Below are positions 8,300 through 19,000 of a DNA stretch of 64,000 nt, one piece after another. Below the pieces are notes generated by a model. That model was not told where the DNA came from, ran no database searches, and was given only the letters and a program-made list of their open reading frames with translations. The stretch is from positions 2,275,810 through 2,339,809 of the forward strand of contig NZ_ML123034.1 of the NCBI RefSeq assembly GCF_003846185.1, in the 5' to 3' direction. The translations under genes were made by a program, and so were the position numbers. Source of the stretch: Streptomyces sp. ADI96-02. GTDB lineage: Bacteria > Actinomycetota > Actinomycetes > Streptomycetales > Streptomycetaceae. How positions within the stretch are numbered: the stretch's first letter is position 1; every line of letters begins with the position of its first letter.

Positions 8300-8320
8300 T
8301 CCGGTGTCCAACCTCATCAC

Positions 8321-8928
8321 TCCTCAGCTGCGGCGCGGCCCATGACCTGCACGATACACCTGGCGTTTGACACTGACACCGCGCCCGACAACGCCCTTTG
8401 ACACACTCGCGCCGACCCTCATCCTTAACCCTGCGCCCCATCGACCAAATGACCGACAACATGCCGAAAGGGCAGAATGACCGAAGTGTCGAATCTTGGC
8501 CGAACCTCTACCGATCTGCCCGGAAAAGCGAGTAGGCGACAACGCCTCCCGGAAGCTCTGTCCGGCCCCGCGAGCACCTTGTGACGCCGCCGTTCGATCA
8601 TGTAACGTGAAAGCGGGAAACGCCTCACCAAGCGCTGTCGAACCATTTCTGGCGAGGGTCCTGTTCTGCATGCCCAGAATTCCCCCGCCGCACCCGGAAT
8701 CGATATTCCGTAAGGAAAATCACCAAACCTCTTGCCTTGCTCGATCACATGCGCTTGGCTTCTGCCACGTTCTTCCGGACAACGAATCCTCCGCCCCTTG
8801 CCGTTTCTCGAAAAAACCTTCCTCCTGGCGAATCGGCCCACCTTTCCGTGCGCTTTTCCGCCCTTCTGCACGTGCGCCATTTTCCGTCACGCCCGGTACA
8901 CATTCAGCCAGAGCCCAGGGAGCTGCCC
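8321..8928. promoter_or_regulatory. Control region between the two arms of the island
   Basis: About 600 bp without a supported gene and visibly richer in A and T than its surroundings. It should hold the promoters for the minus-strand GHKL operon and the plus-strand operon. It contains two direct copies of TTTGACAC (8366-8373 and 8397-8404, 31 bp apart), the first about 65 bp before the GHKL gene start, and a perfect 16-bp palindrome at 8695-8710. Runs of A (for example near 8810-8816) add to its regulatory look. Confidence 0.5.
8695..8710. promoter_or_regulatory. Perfect 16-bp palindrome, candidate operator
   Basis: CGGAATCGATATTCCG is a perfect inverted repeat (CGGAAT-CGAT-ATTCCG) in the AT-richer control region, about 220 bp before the small ORF and about 400 bp from the GHKL gene. 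The XRE domain of the GHKL protein is the obvious candidate reader, but the link is inference. Confidence 0.4.
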
Positions 8929-9294
8929 ATGGACACCAACCCGCCCGAGTCGGACGACGCCTGCTTCGGGCTCGTCGAGCAGTACGACTCCATCGAAGAC
9001 CCGCATCTGCGGTCCGAATTCCTCGACGCCGCCGGAACGACGCCTTCGTACATCAACGCCCTGCGGCTCCGCCGCGACAGGGCAGCCGCCCGTAGGGCCT
9101 CCGAGCCCACCACCCCCGAAGCGCCGGGCCCGGTGGGCGACAAGGTCACTCGGCGGCGGCCCCCTCTCCTCTCGACCCGCTCCCGTGTCAGCGTCACCCG
9201 TCCGCCCAACAACAGGGGCGGAGCCGCCCGCCATCGCCGTCGCCGGAACCGTGAACGCCCCGATGTCGTCGTCATCGTGTTCAGGCTCGACTGA
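8929..9294 (+). CDS. Small hypothetical protein leading the helicase operon
   Basis: A 121-residue ORF starting MDTNPPESDDACFGLV with a good ribosome binding site (AGGGAG, 7 nt spacing). The first 60 residues are acidic to neutral and could fold; the rest is Arg/Pro-rich and basic (RRRPPLLSTRSR, RHRRRRNRERP), suggesting nucleic-acid binding or disorder. I recognise no family. It ends 119 bp before the giant helicase gene, with a small inverted repeat (CCCGAC/GTCGGG, 9295-9311) overlapping its stop codon. It could be a genuine accessory protein or a spurious ORF; the ribosome binding site favours the first. Confidence 0.5.
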   Translation: MDTNPPESDDACFGLVEQYDSIEDPHLRSEFLDAAGTTPSYINALRLRRDRAAARRASEPTTPEAPGPVGDKVTRRRPPLLSTRSRVSVTRPPNNRGGAARHRRRRNRERPDVVVIVFRLD

Positions 9295-9413
9295 CCCGAC
9301 ACATCGTCGGGCTCGGAACTCCTATCGTTGAGGTCGCGGGCCGGCCGCATCCCCCGCTGCGACCGGCCCCGACTCCTTGCGCGTTCAGCTCACGGCCACG
9401 GAATGGGAAAACC

Positions 9414-12400
9414 TTGAATCACCCCAATGTGACGGACAGTTCGGGCGAGTCCTCCGTCATCCGGACGATCATCGACCAGTCGGCGCGGGTACTGGAGACG
9501 TATCGCGTCGATCCGGGGCTGATTCTGGAGCATGCCAACGGCGAACGGCGGATCACGCAAGGCGGTTATGGGGACCGCCAGTTGTTCGAACTCGTCCAGA
9601 ACGCCGCGGACGAGATCGCGCACTCCCCGGGCGGGAAGGTGCACGTCGTTCTCACGAACAAGCACCTGTACTGTGCGAACGAGGGCAGGGAGGTCACGGC
9701 GGAAGGTGCCGAGACCATTCTCCGCATGAGTGTGTCGAAGAAGCGAGGAGGGCAGATCGGCCGCTTCGGCGTCGGGGTGAAATCGGTTCTCGCGGTCACC
9801 GACGCTCCTCAATTCTTCAGCACCTCAGGGGCATTCGGATTCGACCGGGCCTGGTCGTACGCGGAGATCAGGAAGGCCGGGGGCGACAACGCGACACGGG
9901 ACGACTTCGAGGCGCCGGTCCTGCGCATGGCCCGCCCGCTGGACGCCACGAAGGAGCGCACCGAGGATCCCGTTCTCGACAAGCTGCTCGGCTGGGCCAC
10001 CACCGTGGTGCGGCTGCCTCTCCTGCCCGGAGCGGCCGATCGACTCGGACACGACATCCATACGGTCGCCGGCAGCCACGGGCCGCAGCGGGAGTTCCCG
10101 GCGCGCTTCCAGTTGTTCTCCCACCACGTGGGCACCGTGGTCCTGGAGGACCGTCGGACCATGCCGCAGATCCGGCGGGAGATCACGGTCGAGCACGAGG
10201 GCGTCCTGCACACGATCCACGAGGCTCGCACCGGTAAGCCGGAATCCCACTCCACCTGGAAGGTCTTCACCCACGCCCATCGCCCCACCGAACGGGCACG
10301 GGCCAGCGCGGGCGAGATGCACGATCGCGGAACGATCGACGTCTCCTGGGCCGTCCCCGAATACACCGGTGACACCGTCCTCCTCGTCCCCAAGGGACGA
10401 GGGGAGTTCTGGTCGTTCTTCCCGACCAAGTACCCGATGACCTTGGCCGGCATCCTCAACGGCGCCTGGAAGACAAATGAGGACAGACAGAACCTTCTGG
10501 ACTCCAGTCCGTTCAACGAGGAGATCATCCAGGTCGCCGCGAAGCTGGTCGTCGAATCGTTGCCGCTGCTGGCTCCGCCCGAGGATCCCGGCGCCTACCT
10601 CCCCCTGCTGCCCGGTCGGACCAGGGAGTCGGAGACTCTCAACTGGGCCGACAAGTACCTGACCGAACAGATCTGGAAGCTGACCGCCCAGCTTCCGTCG
10701 CTTCCCGACCAGGACGGCGTCCTGAGGGTTCCCCGCGAGCTGCGCTTCCATCCCGCGCCGGTGGGGAAGGGACCACTCAGGCTCGAGTGGCTCCGGATGT
10801 GGAACGCCTACCCCGGGCGTCCTGCGAACTGGGTTCACCCCTCGGTGGAGGCCGCGGAGTTCCGCCCCGGCAAGGTGGGGCACATTCTGGAGCAGACCAG
10901 GCAGGGCCGTGCGACCGTCCGGGAGTGGTTGGAGGCTCTGGTCAGCGACGGTACGGCCGAAGCCTCCGCTGTCGCGATCCGCATCTTCGCCGCGATGGTC
11001 CGCGAGGGATCGCCCTTCGCGGACGAGGCCCGAGCGGCCCGCATCGTGTTGACCGAGGAGAGCGGGTTGGTGCCCGCTGTCGTGGGCAAGGTCTACCGTC
11101 GGGCCGTCCAGGACGGACTGCGCGACGGCACCACGTACGTGGCCCCCTCACTCTCGGAGGACGAGTCGCTCATCAGCGATCTCACGACGATCGGCATCAG
11201 GGAGGCGGATTCCCGCGGACGCTTCATCGGCGTCCTGGAGCAGGGGTTCAACGGCTACGGGCCCCAGGACTGGGGGCGCTTCTGGGAGCTGTTCCACAGT
11301 GCGGGCGGCAGCCAGGTGAGCGGCGAGGTGATCGCTCACGTCGCCGACCCGATGGCGACCCTGTTCGTCCGGACGGTGGACGGGCGCTTTCACCGCATGC
11401 GCGACTGCCTTCTCCCCGGCGCCGTGGTGCCCGGCGACGGCAGCCGGGACCGCTCGGTCGCGGTGGACCTGGACTTCCACTCCGACGACCGCATGGTCTT
11501 CCACGAGTTCGGGCTGCGCTCGGCGCCCACCGCCGGCCACCGTCCCTCGCCGGACGAGGCGTGGTTCTCCGAGTACGCGACGGCGATCTACGACAGCTAC
11601 TGCCGGACACTGAGCAGCAATGCCGCGCGCCCGTCCTTCAGCAGGCTCAAGCTGGAGGGTTCCCCCATCGGTGGGCCGCTGCACGTCCTGGATCTGCTGT
11701 CGGACGAAGGGCGGGCCGCCTTCGTGAAGGCGCTGCCCGACGCGAGCGTCGTCGACACCTGGACCATGCAGTTCGGCGCCCAGTTGTCCACGCGCAAGTC
11801 CGTCCACTCCCCATTGCGTTGGATGCTCGGCCGGCTCGGTCGGATCCCCACCTCGCAGGGCATCGTCCCGGTTCCCGACGCGGTGGGCCCTCAGCTGCAC
11901 GCCTACGCCGACGTACTGCCGGTCGCTGACATCAGTGCCGAGAAGGCCCGCAAGCTGCACCTTCCGACCGTGGTGGACGACGTCCCGACGAAGCAGTGGG
12001 ACCGCCTGCTCGAACAGCTCGGCACCAGTGACGACGACACCTTCGTCGGCCGTACGTACGTGATGTTGACCCGGCTGGAGGTCGACTTTCCCGAAGGGGA
12101 ACCGACCCGATGCCGCATCGGGTCGGAATGGTCCGCGCAGGAGGACGGCAAGATCGCTGTCGCGGCTTCGGATGCGGAGTACCGCGCGCTGCGTGCCGAG
12201 CGTATCCCCGCGCTGTTGGCCGGCAGCCCGGAGGACGCCGCCCTGCTCGTCAAGACGTGGGGCATGTTGCGCTACAGCGACGTCATCAGCAGGGAGACCC
12301 GCCATGTGGGCATCGGCGAGCCGACGCTCCTGCACGACGAGTTCCCCACGCTTCGCCAGCGGATCGGAAACGCGGTCAACAACTACCGCCTGCAGCGCTG

Positions 12401-14189
12401 CTCCGAGCTGGAGGAGGTGACCCGTACGCCTCAGGGCGCAACCTCCCACCCTCGCAGCAGCGCCCTCCAGGGCGACACCGTGCTCGTCCTCGAACCCGTG
12501 GACAGGCCGGCCGCCCTGATGGCCGTCGACCGTGAGCTGCGTTGGGGGCTGAAGGAGGCGGGATGCCGGGCTGTTCTCGACGCCCAGGAACGGCAGGAGG
12601 CCGACCAGCAACTCCAGACGGCCCTGCGCCGGGTCCGCGAGGCGGAGAGCGTCGAGGCGAAGCTGGAGCTGCTCATCGGCGAGGCCGCGCTCCGGGCCGG
12701 CCTTCCGCCCGGCCTGCTGGAGAGCGAGCGGGCCGAGTCGGGCGACGTCGATCCGTCGGCCCGCCGGATCGCACGAATGGCGTACAACGCCCACGGTGAC
12801 GGAGTGTTGCAGATGCACGTCCGTGATCTGCAGGCCGCCTATCCGAGCCACGCTCCGTCGAGTTTCACCGGCTCCTCGCCCGCGGTGAAGTTCGTCGCCG
12901 ATTTCGGCTTCCCCGACTCCTTCGCCGGCACCAGGACGCCGCCCCTTCCGCCGCGGATCGAGATCCCCGGCCCCACCGAGTTCCCACGACTGCACGACTA
13001 CCAGGAGCGCCTCGCCACGAAGGTGTTCGCCATGCTCGACCGGTTCGCACCGCAACGCGGCATGCTGTCGTTGCCCACCGGTGCCGGCAAGACCCGGGTG
13101 GCGGCGGAGGCCGTGATTCGCTGGGTCAAGTCCCTGGGAGAGCTGGACGGCCCCATCCTCTGGATCGCCCAGACCGAGGAACTGTGCGAGCAGGCGGTGC
13201 AGAGCTGGAGCTTCGTGTGGTCGAAGGTCGGCGCCGAGAGCCCCTTGACGATCAGCAGGCTGTGGACGACCAACGAGGCCGGCCCGGTCGGCGACCGACC
13301 GCACCTCGTCGTGGCCACGGACGCCAAGCTCGGCAACTGCCTCGGCACCGAGGGGTACTCCTGGCTCCGGAAGGCGAGCCTGGTCATCGTCGACGAGGCC
13401 CACGTGGCCATCTCACCGCAGTACACGAAGATCCTCGAACAGCTGGGGCTGACGGCCCGCGAGACACAGCGCCATCTGCTCGGTCTCACGGCCACGCCGT
13501 TCCGCAACACGAACGACGAGGAGACCCGGCGTCTGGTCCAGCGCTTCGGTGCACAGCGACTCGACGACGGAGTCTTCCGCACCGGCGACGCCTACGGTGA
13601 GCTGCAGGAACTCGGCATGCTGGCCAAGGTCGACCACCGGGAGCTCCTGGGCGGCACCATCGAGCTGACCAACGACGAGAAGGAGCGGGCCGATCAGATG
13701 AGCCTGCTGTCGAAGGCCGCCGAGCAGCGTCTCGCCGACGACCACGACCGCAACAGGCGCATCCTGGAGGAGATCGGCGACATGCCCGCGGACTGGCCCG
13801 TCCTGGTCTTCGCCACCTCGGTGGGGCACGCCAAGTTCCTCGCCGCGAAACTCAAGGGCCGAGGGATCACCGCCGCGTCGGTGGACTCGGCCACCTCCGT
13901 GGGGGAACGCCGGAAGAGCATCGACGACTTCCGCCGCGGGCGCGTTCGCGTCCTCACGAACTACGGTGTTCTCACCCAGGGGTTCGACGCACCCGCCACC
14001 CGGGCGGTTGTCGTCGCCCGCCCCACCTACAGCCCGAACGTCTACCAGCAGATGATCGGCCGCGGTCTTCGCGGTCCCGGTAACGGAGGCAAGGAGACCT
14101 GCCTGATCCTCAACGTCCGGGACAACATCACCAACTACGGCAAGGCGCTCGCCTTCACGCAGTTCGAGCACCTGTGGAGGGCCAAGTGA
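9414..14189 (+). CDS. Giant GHKL/sacsin-like ATPase fused to SF2 helicase
   Basis: A 1591-residue protein. The N-terminus resembles sacsin/Hsp90-type GHKL ATPases: LFELVQNAADEI at about residue 58 (N-box) and GRFGVGVKS at about 118 (G2 lid). About 1000 residues of unassigned sequence follow. The C-terminus is a full SF2 helicase: PTGAGKT (1221-1227, Walker A), DEAH (1327-1330), GLTATPFR (motif III), then a helicase-C domain with TQGFDAPATR and QMIGRGLRGPG (motifs V and VI). The start is TTG 9414 behind a weak GGAA; GTG 9429 is an alternative. The stop overlaps the UvrD start (GTGA). It is probably a DNA-translocating core with ATP-dependent switching; specificity unknown. Confidence 0.88.
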   Translation: MNHPNVTDSSGESSVIRTIIDQSARVLETYRVDPGLILEHANGERRITQGGYGDRQLFELVQNAADEIAHSPGGKVHVVLTNKHLYCANEGREVTAEGAETILRMSVSKKRGGQIGRFGVGVKSVLAVTDAPQFFSTSGAFGFDRAWSYAEIRKAGGDNATRDDFEAPVLRMARPLDATKERTEDPVLDKLLGWATTVVRLPLLPGAADRLGHDIHTVAGSHGPQREFPARFQLFSHHVGTVVLEDRRTMPQIRREITVEHEGVLHTIHEARTGKPESHSTWKVFTHAHRPTERARASAGEMHDRGTIDVSWAVPEYTGDTVLLVPKGRGEFWSFFPTKYPMTLAGILNGAWKTNEDRQNLLDSSPFNEEIIQVAAKLVVESLPLLAPPEDPGAYLPLLPGRTRESETLNWADKYLTEQIWKLTAQLPSLPDQDGVLRVPRELRFHPAPVGKGPLRLEWLRMWNAYPGRPANWVHPSVEAAEFRPGKVGHILEQTRQGRATVREWLEALVSDGTAEASAVAIRIFAAMVREGSPFADEARAARIVLTEESGLVPAVVGKVYRRAVQDGLRDGTTYVAPSLSEDESLISDLTTIGIREADSRGRFIGVLEQGFNGYGPQDWGRFWELFHSAGGSQVSGEVIAHVADPMATLFVRTVDGRFHRMRDCLLPGAVVPGDGSRDRSVAVDLDFHSDDRMVFHEFGLRSAPTAGHRPSPDEAWFSEYATAIYDSYCRTLSSNAARPSFSRLKLEGSPIGGPLHVLDLLSDEGRAAFVKALPDASVVDTWTMQFGAQLSTRKSVHSPLRWMLGRLGRIPTSQGIVPVPDAVGPQLHAYADVLPVADISAEKARKLHLPTVVDDVPTKQWDRLLEQLGTSDDDTFVGRTYVMLTRLEVDFPEGEPTRCRIGSEWSAQEDGKIAVAASDAEYRALRAERIPALLAGSPEDAALLVKTWGMLRYSDVISRETRHVGIGEPTLLHDEFPTLRQRIGNAVNNYRLQRCSELEEVTRTPQGATSHPRSSALQGDTVLVLEPVDRPAALMAVDRELRWGLKEAGCRAVLDAQERQEADQQLQTALRRVREAESVEAKLELLIGEAALRAGLPPGLLESERAESGDVDPSARRIARMAYNAHGDGVLQMHVRDLQAAYPSHAPSSFTGSSPAVKFVADFGFPDSFAGTRTPPLPPRIEIPGPTEFPRLHDYQERLATKVFAMLDRFAPQRGMLSLPTGAGKTRVAAEAVIRWVKSLGELDGPILWIAQTEELCEQAVQSWSFVWSKVGAESPLTISRLWTTNEAGPVGDRPHLVVATDAKLGNCLGTEGYSWLRKASLVIVDEAHVAISPQYTKILEQLGLTARETQRHLLGLTATPFRNTNDEETRRLVQRFGAQRLDDGVFRTGDAYGELQELGMLAKVDHRELLGGTIELTNDEKERADQMSLLSKAAEQRLADDHDRNRRILEEIGDMPADWPVLVFATSVGHAKFLAAKLKGRGITAASVDSATSVGERRKSIDDFRRGRVRVLTNYGVLTQGFDAPATRAVVVARPTYSPNVYQQMIGRGLRGPGNGGKETCLILNVRDNITNYGKALAFTQFEHLWRAK

Positions 14190-16099
14190 CCGACGCGTAC
14201 CACGACAGCCCGGCCCTGACGGCGGAACAACGAACCGTGGTCGAGCAGCCCTGGGATGCCCGGTTGCTCGTCACCGCCGGTGCCGGCGCGGGCAAGACGC
14301 ACACCCTGGTCCGTCGTCTCGACGCTCTCATGGGCGACGAGGAGGAGGCTCTCGAAGCGGGCGAGATCCTGGTGCTCAGCTTCTCCCGTGCGGCGGTGCG
14401 CGAGCTGCGCGAACGGATCGCTCTGCATGCCCGGGAGGCCCGCAGGGTAAGGGTGCAGACCTTCGACTCGTGGGCCTACTCGGTGTTGCGCGGAGAACAG
14501 CCCGACCGCGACTGGAGTGCCCTGCGCTTCGACGAGCGCATCAGGGAGACGACCGAGGCCATCCTCAGGGGGGCGATCGAGGAGAGCGAACAGGGAGCAC
14601 CGGCCCATGTGGTGATCGACGAGGTCCAGGACCTGGTGGGTGACCGCCGCGACATGGTGGAAACGCTGCTGGACCGCTTCCAGGACAGTTGCGGTTTCAC
14701 CGTGGTGGGGGACGGCGCCCAGGCGATCTTCGGCTTCCAGGTCTCCGACCAGGACGCCCGAGCGGCGGAGACGAACTACTTCTTCGACTGGCTCCGGGCC
14801 TCCTATCCGGACGACCTCGTCGAACTGCACCTCACCGCCAACTTCCGGGCGCGTACGGAAGAGGCGCGCACGGCGTTGGCCCTCGGTGCAGCGCTCAAGA
14901 GACTGCCTTCGGCGCCCGCCGAGTCCGACGCCGCGGGCGAGAAGTTCCATCGGCAGCTGACCGACCTTCTGTTCTCGTGCCCGGATTTCGGTCCGCTGGA
15001 CGATCGATTCACCGTCGAATCCCTCCGGGCCTACCCGGGTACGTGCGCCATCCTCTGCAGGGACAACCGTCAGGCTCTCGTCCTGTCCGAGAGACTGTTC
15101 TCCCTCGGAGTCGCGCACCGTGTCCAGCGCGCGTTGCAGGATCGGCCGGTTCCGGCCTGGGTCAGCTCCGTCCTCCGCGGGACCGGCACCACCACGTTGA
15201 CCGAGGAACGCTTCCGGGAACTGCTCTCCGCGGCCCCGACCGTTCCCGTCGGGGATCCTTCGAGGATCTGGCGTTCCCTGCGCGGTGCGGCCCGCGCCCC
15301 CCGGGGGCTGATGGACGTGGCGGCCGTGCGGCGTCTGGTGGCGGACGGGCGCTTCCCGGACGACCTCGCGGCCGTGGAACCCGCGGGCCTCGTGGTGTCG
15401 ACCGTACACCGCGCCAAGGGACTGGAGTTCGACCGGGTGATCGTGGTCGAGCCCACCACCACGGCGGAACTGCGCAAGCAGCACAGTCACGTCGATCCCG
15501 CGGCCGAGGCCCGTTCGCTGTACGTGGCGATGACCCGTGCCCGGGACGACCTCTTCCGCATCGCGGCGCCCGACACCGCGCTCGTACGCCGGGACAGGGT
15601 CACCGAACGCTGGTACCTCGGCGGCTGGAAGCCGTACATCCGCGACGGCATCGTGGCCTCGGGGCGGGATGTGTGTCGGGAGCATCCGCCCGGTGCGGAC
15701 GGTTTCGTTGACGACGCCGGGACCGTACAGGACTACTTGGCCTCGTCGGTGTCCCCCGGTGACGTGCTGACCCTCCGGCCGCAGCACGAGTTGGCCATGG
15801 CCGTCGATCAGAGCCCCCCGTACACGGTCTTTCACGGGGATCGGCCGATCTCCGTCGTCTCGGAGCGGTTCCGCAAGGATCTCCACACGTCCCTGAAGAT
15901 CAACAGGACCTGGGAGATCAACTGGCCCGTGGAGATCGGCGGCTTCCGGGTGGACTGTCTGGAGAGCGTCGCCGGCAGCACCGCCGCAGGCGCCCGTGCC
16001 GGACTGGGCGACCACGGCATCTGGACGGTGCCCCGTATGTCGGGGCTCGGCCGTTTCAGGCGCGTCAGCAGGACCACGCAGGAAGGCATCGTCGGATGA
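14186..16099 (+). CDS. UvrD/Rep-type SF1 helicase
   Basis: A 637-residue SF1A helicase with all signature motifs: GAGAGKT (Walker A, near residue 32), LSFSRAAVRELRERI (Ia), VVIDEVQDLVGD (II), VVGDGAQAIFGFQ (III), LTANFRA (IV), STVHRAKGLEFDRVIVV (V) and SLYVAMTRARDDLF (VI). About 110 residues follow motif VI with no nuclease motif that I can see. GTG 14186 is chosen as start because GGAGG lies 5 nt upstream and it gives a GTGA overlap with the preceding gene; GTG 14174 is also in frame. It unwinds or strips DNA 3'-5' by family analogy. A UvrD helicase is not part of standard DISARM, so its coupling to DrmAB is notable. Confidence 0.92.
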   Translation: MTDAYHDSPALTAEQRTVVEQPWDARLLVTAGAGAGKTHTLVRRLDALMGDEEEALEAGEILVLSFSRAAVRELRERIALHAREARRVRVQTFDSWAYSVLRGEQPDRDWSALRFDERIRETTEAILRGAIEESEQGAPAHVVIDEVQDLVGDRRDMVETLLDRFQDSCGFTVVGDGAQAIFGFQVSDQDARAAETNYFFDWLRASYPDDLVELHLTANFRARTEEARTALALGAALKRLPSAPAESDAAGEKFHRQLTDLLFSCPDFGPLDDRFTVESLRAYPGTCAILCRDNRQALVLSERLFSLGVAHRVQRALQDRPVPAWVSSVLRGTGTTTLTEERFRELLSAAPTVPVGDPSRIWRSLRGAARAPRGLMDVAAVRRLVADGRFPDDLAAVEPAGLVVSTVHRAKGLEFDRVIVVEPTTTAELRKQHSHVDPAAEARSLYVAMTRARDDLFRIAAPDTALVRRDRVTERWYLGGWKPYIRDGIVASGRDVCREHPPGADGFVDDAGTVQDYLASSVSPGDVLTLRPQHELAMAVDQSPPYTVFHGDRPISVVSERFRKDLHTSLKINRTWEINWPVEIGGFRVDCLESVAGSTAAGARAGLGDHGIWTVPRMSGLGRFRRVSRTTQEGIVG

Positions 16100-19000
16100 C
16101 GCAGGACAGGGGCGTTCACGCCGCTCACTACGCACTTCGGGAAGGGCTGGTCGAGCAGCTCCGCAAGGATCTGCTCGGACCCGCATCCGCCGACGAGATC
16201 CTGACCCAGGACCCGCCGATCACCACCTACCCGATAGGGGTGCTGTTCCCCAGGTCCTCCGATCCCGAGTCCGAGCGGGTGCTTCAGGAGGACGCCGCCG
16301 AGAACGAGGGGCTCGACGACGCTCCGCTCGTACGGAGAGGCAGAGACGTCGAAGAACCCCAGCTCGATCTCGGAGCGGCCCAGGTCGGCGACCGGCGCCC
16401 CTCGTCCATGGGGCTGACGTTCGCCGTCGATCCTGGCGTCGCTCCCCGACTCGTCGTGCGCACGGAGGCCGCGGCATACGATCCCGTCGACGCCGACGGG
16501 CGCCCGGTGGCCGCCGAGCGGGCCCAGGCCCGGACGGTGTCCGAGCAGAAGGAACGATGGCGTCGGCGGGAGCTGTCCCCGCGCCCGGTGACCATCGACG
16601 TGACCGTTCCCGGTCGCCTTCGGGTGGACGACCTCCATGAAGGCGCGGCGTTGGACGTCGTCGTCCGCCCGAAGGCTCTTTCGAGCGGAACGGTCACCGT
16701 GACCGTCACGTTGATCAACACACAACGCGTGGGAAGGTACGCGCTGCAGGACGCCTTCTGTCTCTACCAGCCTCGCCTGACCGTCACCACCGAATCCGCC
16801 GTTCGGGGCATCGTCGAGCGCCTGTCCGAGCGCGGAGGGCTCGATCCGGAGGTCGCCACGAGCCGACTGTTGCACCGTCACGCGCCGACCTTCGCCGTCG
16901 GGCACGGATGCTCCGTGGGCTGGGACTGGACTCCTCCCGCCATCGGCGCACCGAACACTTCCCGTGCGGAGATCGCCACCGTACGCACCGAGTTCGTGCC
17001 GGCACACGACGTGCTGCTCACCGACTCCAACCCCGACATCGACGACTCGGCCCTGACCATGGAGGGGCTGGCAACCCGCCCCGAGAACGAGGTCCTGTCC
17101 GCGCTCAACGGCCTGATGGCCGGGTACGCGGAGTGGATCGACGCCAAGGAGGCGGAGGCGGAGGCATTCCGGGACACCCGGCACGAGGCTCCCGCGCGGA
17201 CGCAGATCGAGCACTGCAGAACCGCTCTGGCTCGCATGCGTCGCGGTATCAGGGTTCTGGGCACGGATTCCGGGGCGATGCGGGCGTTCCGACTCGCCAA
17301 CCGGGCGATGGCTCAGCAGCGTGGACGCAGCGAGTGGGTCAAGAACGGCCGGACGGGCGCCCCGGACACCTCCGTGGGCCGGTGGCGGCCGTTCCAGATC
17401 TCCTTCCTGCTCCTCTGCCTCGAAGGGATCGTGGACCCGAAGCACGAGGACCGTCGCATCGCCGATCTCCTCTGGTTCCCCACCGGTGGCGGCAAGACCG
17501 AGGCGTACCTGGGCCTGATCGCCTTCACGACCTTCCTGCGACGCCTGCGGCTGGACGAGCGCGGCGGCGGCGTGACGGTGCTGATGCGCTACACCCTGCG
17601 GCTGCTCACTCTGCAGCAGTTCGAGCGTGCCGCCTCCCTCATCTGCGCCATGGAGCGCATTCGCCTGGGTGACGAACGGGCCCTGGGGACGGAGCCCATC
17701 TCCATCGGCATGTGGGTGGGCCAGTCCGCCACGCCCAACAAACTGTCGGTCGCCGAGGAGAGCCTGGTGGAGCTCCGTAAGGAGAAGGAGCTCCAGGAGA
17801 AGAACCCGGTCCAACTGCACGCGTGCCCCTGGTGCGGCACCCGTATCGACGCGTACCAGTACGAGGTGGACGAGAAGGCGAAGCGGATGCACGTCCGCTG
17901 CCCCGACACGTGGTGCGATTTCCACGACGGGCTGCCGGTCCACCTGATCGACGAGGCGGTCTACGACGCGCGCCCCACTCTGGTGATCGCCACCGTGGAC
18001 AAATTCGCCGCGATGCCGTGGCGTGAGCAGACCGCCGCGCTGTTCAACCGCGACCGCCAGGACGGAACTCCGCCTCCGGAGCTGATCGTCCAGGACGAGC
18101 TGCATCTCATCTCGGGTCCCCTCGGAACGCTCACCGGCCTGTACGAGACGGCGGTGGATCTGCTCGCGAACGAGCCGAAGATCATCGCGTCGACGGCGAC
18201 GATCCGCCGGGCGGGCGAACAGGGCAACAAGCTGTTCGCCCGCGATGTCGCCCAGTTCCCCCCGGCGGGCATCGACGCCAGGGACTCGTGGTTCGCCGTC
18301 GAGACGCCCAAGGGGCGCAAGGCGAGTCGTCAGTACGTCGGTCTGCTCACCCCGAGTACGAGCCAGTCCACGCTGCTCATCCGCACGTACGCCAACCTGC
18401 TCCACCGGGCCGCGCAGGGCGAGGGCAGTGATCAGGTCCGCGACGCCTACTGGACGCTCGTCGGCTACTTCAACAGCCTCAGGTTGTTGGCCGCGGCGGA
18501 GCTCCAGGTGCACGACGACGTGGACGCGCACCTCGGCTATCTGGCAGACCGCGACGGCGGCCTACGACGAAAGGTCCTGGAGCAGACCGAGCTGACCAGC
18601 CGCGCCAACTCCAGCGAGGTGCCGAAACGTCTCAAGCAGGTGGAACAGAGGCTGGGGCATCCCGATGTCGTGGACGTCCTGCTGGCCACCAACATGATCT
18701 CGGTCGGCGTCGACGTGGATCGGCTCGGGCTGATGGCGGTCATGGGGCAGCCCCAGACGACCGCCGAGTACATCCAGGCGACCAGCAGAGTGGGACGCCG
18801 CCACCCCGGGCTGGTGGCCGTGATGCTCAACTCCAACCGCTCACGCGACCGTTCGCACTACGAGAGCTTCCAGCACTTCCACTCGGCGCTGTATCGCGAG
18901 GTGGAGTCGACGAGCGTGACCCCCTTCTCCACCCGCTCCCGCGAGCGGGGTCTGCATGCCGTCGTCGTCGCGCTCGCCCGGATCATGATTCCCGCGGCGC

